Source: Pannonibacter sp. XCT-53
GTDB taxonomy: Bacteria; Pseudomonadota; Alphaproteobacteria; Rhizobiales; Stappiaceae
NCBI RefSeq assembly: GCF_009915765.1
Contig: NZ_JAABLQ010000001.1
Span: forward strand, 1,612,001-1,676,000
DNA length: 64,000 nt
Direction of reading: 5' to 3'
Each line of letters starts with the position of its first letter. Positions within the stretch are counted from its first letter, which is position 1. Below, piece by piece: positions 58,108 to 64,000 of this stretch. The translations under genes were made by a program, and so were the position numbers. The notes under the pieces were generated by a model. That model did not search any database and was not told where the DNA came from. It saw nothing but the letters and a program-made list of their open reading frames with translations.

Positions 58108-60153
58108 ATGTCCGACAATCCGCTGCTCTCCACCTGGTCCACGCCCTTCGGCCTTCCGCCCTTTGCCGACATCCGGCCTGCCGACTATGTGGCGGCCTTC
58201 GACACGGCCATGGCCGAGGCCCGGGCCGAGATCGACGCCATCGCCGGACAGGCCGACGCGCCGACCTTCGACAACACGATCCGCGCCCTGGAGACGAGCG
58301 GCGAGGCACTGACCAGGGTCTCGCGGACGTTCTACAATCTCACCGGTGCGCACACGAACCCGGAGCTGCAGGCGATCGAGCGCGAGATGGCGCCGAAGCT
58401 CGCCCGGCACGGCTCTGAAACGCTCCTGAACCCGAAGCTCGCCGCGCGCGTGTTTGCGCTTTGGGACCAGCGCGCCGGGCTTGACCTCACCCCGGAACAG
58501 GCCCGGGTGCTGGAGCGCTACCAGCTGATGTTCACCCGCGCCGGGGCCGGCCTCGACGCGGCGGCCAAGACCCGCATGGCCGAGATCAGCCAGCGGCTGG
58601 CGACCCTTGGCACCCAGTTTGCGCAGAACGTGCTGAAGGACGAATCCGACTATCAGCTCGTGCTGGAGACCGAGGCGGACCGCGCCGGCCTGCCGGACTT
58701 CCTGCTCGCGGCCGCCGCAGCCGCCGCGAAGGAGCGCGGGCTGGACGGCAAGCATGTCATCACCCTGTCGCGCTCCTCGATCGAGCCCTTCCTGCAGTTC
58801 TCCACCAACCGCGCCTTGCGCGAGGAGGCGTTCAAGGCCTGGTCCGCGCGTGGCGAGGCCGAGGGTCCGACCGACAACCGCGGCGTCATTGCCGAGACGC
58901 TGGCCCTCAGGGCCGAACGCGCCCGCCTGCTCGGCTATCCGAGCTACGCCGCCTACAAGCTTGATGATGCCATGGCCAGGACGCCGGATGCGGTGCGTGC
59001 GCTGCTCACCCGCGTCTGGGGCCCGGCCGTGGAGCGCGCGCGCGAGGAGGCCGAAAAGCTCGCCGAGGTCGCCCGGGCGGAAGGCAACAACGCCGCCATC
59101 GCCCCCTGGGACTGGCGCCACTATGCCGAGAAGGTCCGCAAGCGCGACCACGACCTCGATGAAACCGAGCTGAAGCCCTATCTGCGGCTGGACAAGATCA
59201 TCGAGGCCGCCTTCGACACCGCGACCCGCCTGTTCGGCCTGCGCTTTGAGGAAAAGCACGGGCTGCCCGTCTATCATCCGGACGTGCGCGTCTTCGAGGT
59301 GAGCGATGCCCGGGGCAATCACGTCGGCCTGTTCCTCGGCGACTATTTTGCCCGCCCCTCCAAGCGCTCCGGCGCCTGGATGAGCGCCTTCCGCGCGCAG
59401 CACAAGCTCGATGGCGAGGTCCGCCCGATCATCGTCAACGTGATGAATTTCTCGAAGGGCGCGGACGACGAACCGGCGCTCCTCACCTTCGATGACGCCC
59501 GCACCCTGTTCCACGAATTCGGTCACGGCCTGCACGGGCTCCTGTCCGACGTCACCTATCCGATGATCTCCGGCACCAGCGTGGCGCGGGACTTCGTCGA
59601 GCTGCCCTCGCAGCTCTACGAGCACTGGCTGAGCCAGCCGGAGGTGCTGTCGCGCTTTGCCGTGCATTACAAGACGGGAGAGCCGATGCCGAAGGCCCTG
59701 CTCGACAAGGTGCTCGGCGCGCGCAACTTCAACCAGGGTTTCGCCACGGTCGAATACACGGCCTGCGCGCTGATCGACCTCGCCCTGCACGAGATGCCGG
59801 ATCCGTCCGGCCTCGACGTGACCGCCTATGAGGCGTCAGCCCTCAAGGATCTCGGCATGCCGTCGGAGATCACCATGCGCCACCGGCTGCCGCATTTCGC
59901 CCATGCCTTTGCGGGCGAAGGCTATTCGTCCGGCTACTACAGCTACATGTGGTCGGAGGTGATGGACGCGGACGCCTTCAGCGCCTTCGAGGAAACCGGC
60001 AACGTGTTCGATCCGGCGACGGCGGAGAAGCTCTACCGCCACATCTATTCCGCCGGCGGCCGCCAGGACCCGGACGCCGCCTACAAGGCCTTCCGTGGCC
60101 GGGGCCCGGACATCAACGCCCTTCTGGAAAAGCGCGGCCTCAAGGCCGCGTGA
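58108..60153 (+). CDS. dcp: Oligopeptidase A / dipeptidyl carboxypeptidase (M3 family)
   Basis: 681 residues of cytosolic zinc metallopeptidase. The zinc site is LFHEFGHGLHG (about residue 470), with the third ligand Glu in the later FVELPSQLYEHW. SFTEAFSAYSSGYYSYMWSEV-type residues appear as GEGYSSGYYSYMWSEVMDADAFSAF near the C-terminus. It degrades short peptides. Start ATG 58108 (MSDNPLLSTWSTPFGLPPF). It is convergent with cobT, with a 132-bp gap holding GC-rich inverted repeats. Confidence 0.93.
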   Translation: MSDNPLLSTWSTPFGLPPFADIRPADYVAAFDTAMAEARAEIDAIAGQADAPTFDNTIRALETSGEALTRVSRTFYNLTGAHTNPELQAIEREMAPKLARHGSETLLNPKLAARVFALWDQRAGLDLTPEQARVLERYQLMFTRAGAGLDAAAKTRMAEISQRLATLGTQFAQNVLKDESDYQLVLETEADRAGLPDFLLAAAAAAAKERGLDGKHVITLSRSSIEPFLQFSTNRALREEAFKAWSARGEAEGPTDNRGVIAETLALRAERARLLGYPSYAAYKLDDAMARTPDAVRALLTRVWGPAVERAREEAEKLAEVARAEGNNAAIAPWDWRHYAEKVRKRDHDLDETELKPYLRLDKIIEAAFDTATRLFGLRFEEKHGLPVYHPDVRVFEVSDARGNHVGLFLGDYFARPSKRSGAWMSAFRAQHKLDGEVRPIIVNVMNFSKGADDEPALLTFDDARTLFHEFGHGLHGLLSDVTYPMISGTSVARDFVELPSQLYEHWLSQPEVLSRFAVHYKTGEPMPKALLDKVLGARNFNQGFATVEYTACALIDLALHEMPDPSGLDVTAYEASALKDLGMPSEITMRHRLPHFAHAFAGEGYSSGYYSYMWSEVMDADAFSAFEETGNVFDPATAEKLYRHIYSAGGRQDPDAAYKAFRGRGPDINALLEKRGLKAA

Positions 60154-60285
60154 GCTTGAAACCTCGTCCTCTCCGGAGTCCTCCCGGCCAGGCGCAGCGC
60201 CGAGCCGGGACCGGACGGGCGGGGCCTCTCGCTTTCGATGAGTGAAACCCGGAGAGACCTCGGCTCTCCGGTCCCGGGTCTCCGC

Positions 60286-61317
60286 TCAGCCGGCGTCCTT
60301 GCCCGACACGCCGGCCGAGGCGAAGGTCGCCATGCCGGCATGCACGCTGGCGGCGGCCTTGACGATGCCGGCAGCGAGTGCCGCACCAGTGCCCTCGCCG
60401 AGACGCATGCCGAAATCGAACAGCGCGGTCTTGTTCATGGCGGCAAGGGCCCGGCGGTGCGCCGGCTCGGCCGAGACATGGCCGAACAGGCAGTGGTCGA
60501 GCGCGCCCGGGTCCATCTTGTAGAGCACGGCCGCGGCCGCCGTGGTGACGAAACCGTCGACGATGACCGGCGTGCGCTGCAGACGCGCGGCGAGGATGGC
60601 GCCGGCCATGGCGGCAATCTCGCGCCCGCCGACCTTGCGCAGCACTTCCAGCGGATCATTCGCGGCGCTGCCGAGCCGGGCGACGGCCTTTTCCACGGCG
60701 ACGCGCTTGCGCTCCAGGCCCGCGGTGTCCACGCCGGTCCCCGGTCCGACCCAGTCGGCCGCCGTGCCGCCGAAGAGACCGTTGAACACGGCCGCGGCGA
60801 TGGTGGTGTTGCCGATGCCCATCTCGCCGAGGCAGAGCAGGTCGGTGCCGCCGGCCACCGCTTCCATGCCATAGGCCATGGTGGCGGCGCAGTTGGGCTC
60901 GTCCAGCGCGTCCTCGTCGTCGATGGACGGTGTCGGCATGTCGATGGCGAGATCGAAGACCTTGAGGCCCAGGTCATTGGCGATGCAGATCTGGTTGATC
61001 GCCGCCCCGCCGGCGGCAAAGTTCTCCAGCATCTGCCGGGTCACGCTCTGCGGGAAGGCGGAGACGCCCTTGTCGGCGATGCCGTGATTGGTGGCAAAGA
61101 TCGCGACCAGCGGCCGGGTGATCTTCGGCGGCGCCTTGCCAGACCAGGCCGCGAGCCACTCAGCGATCTCTTCCAGCTTGCCGAGCGAGCCGGCCGGCTT
61201 GGTCAGTTCGGCGTCGCGGGCCCGCACGGCAGCAACGGCCGCCTCATCCGGTCCGGGCATCTGAGCGACCAGATTGCGGATGTCGTCAAACGGCAGGGCA
61301 GATTCGGAAAGGGACAT
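60286..61317 (-). CDS. cobT: Nicotinate-nucleotide:dimethylbenzimidazole phosphoribosyltransferase
   Basis: 343 residues. It makes alpha-ribazole phosphate, the lower ligand of cobalamin. Marks are [84 protein letters not shown] and [11 protein letters not shown], plus the C-terminal [19 protein letters not shown] with the catalytic Glu. It is divergent from cobS (115-bp gap) in the usual alphaproteobacterial arrangement. No cobalamin riboswitch is seen between them. Confidence 0.95.
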   Translation of the reverse strand: MSLSESALPFDDIRNLVAQMPGPDEAAVAAVRARDAELTKPAGSLGKLEEIAEWLAAWSGKAPPKITRPLVAIFATNHGIADKGVSAFPQSVTRQMLENFAAGGAAINQICIANDLGLKVFDLAIDMPTPSIDDEDALDEPNCAATMAYGMEAVAGGTDLLCLGEMGIGNTTIAAAVFNGLFGGTAADWVGPGTGVDTAGLERKRVAVEKAVARLGSAANDPLEVLRKVGGREIAAMAGAILAARLQRTPVIVDGFVTTAAAAVLYKMDPGALDHCLFGHVSAEPAHRRALAAMNKTALFDFGMRLGEGTGAALAAGIVKAAASVHAGMATFASAGVSGKDAG

Positions 61318-61432
61318 CGGGGCGGGGCTCCGGAGGGGCTGGAAACAGGTGCGGTCGGCCGAGTGGCGGCGCCGGGTCAGCCGTTCTATAACCCTCGACG
61401 GACAAAAGACAACCAGGACAGGCGACAGTTCC

Positions 61433-62260
61433 ATGCAGCAGAACGACACGGGCGGAGGCTTCCCCGTCCCCCCGGCTCTGGCGCGGCTTGCCGCCGAGAC
61501 GGCCGCCTGCCTGCGCTTCTTCACCCGCCTGCCCGTGCCGCGGCTCGGTCCGCTGGACGATCCCTCGGCGCTTCCCGACTTTGCCGTGATCGCCCGCGCC
61601 ATGCCGCTGGCGGGCGCCGTGCTGGCCACCGGCCCGGCCCTGCTCTGGCTGGTGCTGCAGCTGACCGCCCTGCCGCCGTTGGCCAGCGCGGCGCTGGTCG
61701 TGGCCGCGCTCGTTGCCCTCACCGGGGCGCTGCACGAGGACGGCCTCGGTGACATCGCCGACGGGTTCTTCGGTGGCGCGACGCGCGAGCGACGGCTGGA
61801 GATCATGAAGGACAGCCGTATCGGCGCCTTTGCCGCCATCGCGCTGGCGCTGTCGCTGATCCTGAAGGTGGCGCTGCTCGCCGTGCTGCCGGACCGCTTT
61901 GGCCTTGCCGGGAGTGCGCTGCTGCTGGTGGCGACGGAGGCGCTGTCGCGCGGACTGGCGCTCTGGCAATGGGCGGTGCTGCCGGCTGCAAGGCCCGACG
62001 GGCTCGCCGCCCGCTTCGGCGTTCCCGGCCGGGGCCTGGCACTGCGTGGCAATCTGCTGGCCGGGCTCGTGCTGCTGCCGCTCGTCTGGGTCGTGCCGCT
62101 CACGGGCCTGGCGCTCGGGCTTGTGGCGGCCGCCCTGGTGGCGCATGCTGCCGGGCGGCTGGCGTTTGCAAAGATCGGCGGCTTCACCGGCGACGTGATC
62201 GGCGCCGTGCAGCAGCTTGCGGCGCTGGCCTTCCTCATCGGAGTGCTCATGCTGCCATGA
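61433..62260 (+). CDS. cobS: Adenosylcobinamide-GDP ribazoletransferase (cobalamin synthase)
   Basis: 275 residues of inner-membrane enzyme that joins alpha-ribazole to adenosylcobinamide-GDP, the last step of cobalamin assembly. [55 protein letters not shown] (metal-binding Asp/Glu) and the C-terminal [24 protein letters not shown] are characteristic. Start ATG 61433. Confidence 0.94.
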   Translation: MQQNDTGGGFPVPPALARLAAETAACLRFFTRLPVPRLGPLDDPSALPDFAVIARAMPLAGAVLATGPALLWLVLQLTALPPLASAALVVAALVALTGALHEDGLGDIADGFFGGATRERRLEIMKDSRIGAFAAIALALSLILKVALLAVLPDRFGLAGSALLLVATEALSRGLALWQWAVLPAARPDGLAARFGVPGRGLALRGNLLAGLVLLPLVWVVPLTGLALGLVAAALVAHAAGRLAFAKIGGFTGDVIGAVQQLAALAFLIGVLMLP

Positions 62261-62466
62261 TGATGCGTCAGGCGATGTCTTTCAGCTGCAAAAGAGGACC
62301 GGGGCGCTTTGCCGCCGCCAGTCCGGGCCGTGCCGTCGCCGTCCTGCCCGCCCGCCACCGGCTGGCCGTCCCCTTCCCCTTCACGCTGGTTCCAGCCCCC
62401 ATCCAGCTCGTGGCCGGCGGGCGCTGACAGCGCCCTGCCCCTTGCGTTTCGACCGGAGCCCCCTAC

Positions 62467-62658
62467 ATGCCCGATATGGAAAGCCCCTGCGTCCGCATCT
62501 GCATCATGGATCCGACCCTCGGCCTGTGTCAGGGCTGCGGCCGGACGCTCGCCGAGATCGCGACCTGGGGCAGCCTGACTGCGGAGGCGCGACGCGCCAT
62601 CATGGCCGGCCTGCCGCAGCGCCTCGCGGGGCTTGCGCCCCGGCAGTCGACGGGATGA
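62467..62658 (+). CDS. DUF1289 small protein
   Basis: 63 residues with four Cys in the family pattern: SPCVRICIMDPTLGLCQGCGRTLAEIATWGSLTAEARRAIMAGLPQRLA. The two Cys pairs suggest a small metal-binding (zinc or Fe-S) unit. Function unknown. The stop overlaps the ATG of the aspartic protease gene by 4 bp. Confidence 0.92.
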   Translation: MPDMESPCVRICIMDPTLGLCQGCGRTLAEIATWGSLTAEARRAIMAGLPQRLAGLAPRQSTG

Positions 62659-63368
62659 CACCCATGCAGTTCTTTCGCGGCCTGCTCATCGGGGCGCTGG
62701 TGCTCGCCATGGCCGGCGGCGTGCTTGCCTATTTCACGGATGTTGCCGCCATCGACACCACGTTCGAGGGCTCCGACGAGGCCCCGCGCATCGTTGCCCT
62801 GTCGGCGATTGCCTTCGTGATCCTGGCGAGCCTGATCGTTGGCCCGCCGCGGCTGCGCGAGGTGCTGCGGGCGACGGCGGCCTGGGGCAGCCTCGCGGTG
62901 GTGCTGATCGTCGGCTATGCCTACCGCTTTGAACTGGCCACCGTCGGGTACCGGGTGCTCGGGGCGCTGGCCCCCGGACTGGCCGTCAGCCAGGCGGACG
63001 GCAGCGTCCTGGTGGTGCGCGATCCGAGCGGCCATTTCCAGATCAAGGGGGACGTCAACGGCACGCCGGTCCGCTTTCTGGTGGACACCGGGGCCTCTGC
63101 CGTCGTCCTGACCCGCGAGGACGCCCGGCGCAGCGGCATCGACGTGGACAGCCTGTCCTTCACCGTGCCGGTCTCCACGGCCAATGGCCGCACGATGGTG
63201 GCGCCCACCCGGATCGACGACCTGCGCCTGGCCGACATCCGGCTCGGGGACGTGCGCACCTTCGTGGCGCAGGAAGGCAGCCTCGAGACCAGCCTGCTCG
63301 GCATGTCCGCCCTCTCCCGGCTGAGCAGCTGGACCGTGGAAGGCGACCGGCTGGTCCTCAACCGCTGA
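62655..63368 (+). CDS. Retropepsin-like aspartic protease (TIGR02281 family)
   Basis: 237 residues. Three N-terminal membrane segments (FFRGLLIGALVLAMAGGVLAYF, IVALSAIAFVILASLIVG, AWGSLAVVLIVGYAYRF), then a periplasmic single-lobe protease domain with the active Asp in VRFLVDTGASAVVLTREDARRSGID and the second conserved part TSLLGMSALSRLSSWTVEGDRLVLNR. Active as a dimer in relatives. Start ATG 62655 overlaps the DUF1289 stop; ATG 62664 is an alternative. Confidence 0.92.
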   Translation: MTPMQFFRGLLIGALVLAMAGGVLAYFTDVAAIDTTFEGSDEAPRIVALSAIAFVILASLIVGPPRLREVLRATAAWGSLAVVLIVGYAYRFELATVGYRVLGALAPGLAVSQADGSVLVVRDPSGHFQIKGDVNGTPVRFLVDTGASAVVLTREDARRSGIDVDSLSFTVPVSTANGRTMVAPTRIDDLRLADIRLGDVRTFVAQEGSLETSLLGMSALSRLSSWTVEGDRLVLNR

Positions 63369-63374
63369 GGGACC

Positions 63375-64000
63375 TCACTCGAACAGGCTGAGGCCGAAGC
63401 GGATCGCCACGATCAGCAGGAAGATGCCGAAGCCGAGCTCGAGCCGCCGCTTGGGCCAGGCATGCGCCAGCCGGACGCCGATCGGCGCGGTCAGGGTGGT
63501 GATCGGCATGATCAGCAACACGCCCAGCAGGTTGACATAGCCGAGGGAAAAGGCCGGCAAGCCCGGGGCGTTCCAGCCGGCCCACATCATGCCGAGCACG
63601 CCGGGCACGGAGATCAGTGCCCCGACGCCGGCCGATGTCGCGACTGCCTGATGGATCGGGCGGCCATAGAGCGTCATGAAGGTGTTGTTCATCACCCCGC
63701 CGCCAATGCCCATCAGGGTCGCCAGGAACCCGATGACCACGCCGCAGAGCGGCCGGATCGGAAACCCGGGAATGTCGGTGCCCAGCCGCCAGCTGTCGCG
63801 GTTGAAGAACATGCGCAGGCTGACGAGCAGCGCGATGCCGGCAAAGATGCCCTTCAGACCGTCTCCGGAGACATGGGCCGCGACCAGCGAGGCGAGGACG
63901 ACCCCGAGCGGCAGCGGCACGAGCCAGCTTTTCAGCAGCGCCTCGTCAACGGCCCCGCGGGCCCGGTGGCCCAGATAGGAGCGCACCGACGTCGGCACGA
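63375..64000 (-). CDS. TauE/SafE-family sulfite or anion exporter (cut by window edge)
   Basis: About 208 residues of the C-terminal part. LKSWLVPLPLGVVLASLVAAHVSGDGLKGIFAGIALLVSLRMFF, then FPIRPLCGVVIGFLATLMGIGGGVMNNTFMTLYGRPIHQAVATSAGVGALISVPGVLGMMWAG and LLGVLLIMPITTLTAPIGVRLAHAWPKRRLELGFGIFLLIVAIRF. The repeated GIGGG ... HQAVATS block is the family signature. The N-terminus lies beyond the window; the GTG at 63998 is probably internal. Its stop is 6 bp from the stop of the aspartic protease gene. Confidence 0.9.
   Translation of the reverse strand, partial: VPTSVRSYLGHRARGAVDEALLKSWLVPLPLGVVLASLVAAHVSGDGLKGIFAGIALLVSLRMFFNRDSWRLGTDIPGFPIRPLCGVVIGFLATLMGIGGGVMNNTFMTLYGRPIHQAVATSAGVGALISVPGVLGMMWAGWNAPGLPAFSLGYVNLLGVLLIMPITTLTAPIGVRLAHAWPKRRLELGFGIFLLIVAIRFGLSLFE

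Noticed and set aside
60154..60285. A third copy of the 256-bp element between dcp and cobT
   Set aside because: Only a short CGCCGAGCCGGGA stretch and a generic GC-rich inverted repeat are shared; no terminal repeats or second module.
61318..61432. Cobalamin riboswitch between cobT and cobS
   Set aside because: The gap is only 115 bp and no B12-box-like or conserved riboswitch core was recognisable.
62261..62427. Possible small protein after cobS ([13 protein letters not shown]...)
   Set aside because: No ribosome-binding site apart from cobS coupling, and no family; composition looks random.

Overview
The window is GC-rich, densely coded chromosomal DNA from an alphaproteobacterium. The evidence is a C4-pathway 5-aminolevulinate synthase, the general L-amino-acid transporter aapJQMP lying head-to-head with metC, a mitochondrial-type complex I accessory subunit (NDUFS4-like), and the neighbourhood of a two-domain cold-shock protein, DUF192, tRNA-Pro and NDUFS4 that is familiar from Hyphomicrobiales. 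A Stappia/Pannonibacter-like member of Hyphomicrobiales is my best guess; this is inference. No phage, plasmid or transposase gene is visible.

Layout. 1-655 holds the start of hemA (minus strand). 1640-5963 holds a secreted hypothetical protein, then a three-gene lipid operon (FAD oxidoreductase, DUF1365, Cfa-type methyltransferase). 6503-12808 carries an amino-acid binding protein and permease, a MipA-like outer-membrane protein, a membrane-bound AraC regulator, a short-chain dehydrogenase and an unusual ChrR-like anti-sigma factor. 13096-18587 is sulfur and lipid housekeeping (cysK, cls, LysE exporter, AlaX editing protein, sseA, META-domain protein). 19083-25055 is aapPMQJ and metC. 25149-29146 is a translationally coupled, probably lipid A-directed operon (LABN protein, GT2, PAP2 phosphatase, ArnT-like transferase). 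29498-31312 is a CAP lipoprotein and a Tim44-like protein.

31491-37133 is the most unusual part. A stand-alone YcaO (cyclodehydratase-like) protein is divergent from two small proteins, one of them with a nitrile-hydratase-like leader (NHLP). A SARP-like BTAD/TPR regulator and a third small protein follow, and a strong candidate small RNA lies just behind the YcaO gene. This reads as an incomplete or non-canonical RiPP-type locus.

38290-44314 contains three tRNAs (Arg-TCT, Pro-TGG, Glu-TTC), NDUFS4-like, DUF192, cold-shock, sirtuin and glyoxalase genes. 44654-49945 is a homoprotocatechuate meta-cleavage cluster, hpaR-hpaFEDGH, with a 16-bp palindromic operator. 50370-55711 carries a caspase-like protein, a CHASE2 adenylate cyclase coupled to a FecR-like protein, and an SH3 protein with Pro-Tyr-Arg repeats. 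55851-64000 holds an ornithine cyclodeaminase homologue, a flavin-binding oxidase-fold protein, DUF2306, the oligopeptidase dcp, cobT/cobS, DUF1289, an aspartic protease and a TauE exporter.

Two genome-scale features stand out. A 256-bp element with terminal inverted repeats is present twice in opposite orientation (6054-6309 and 50008-50263), and each copy is flanked by a direct duplication of a terminator-like hairpin. In addition, short tandem repeats of 12-15 bp, most often 14 bp, recur in many intergenic regions close to stop codons.
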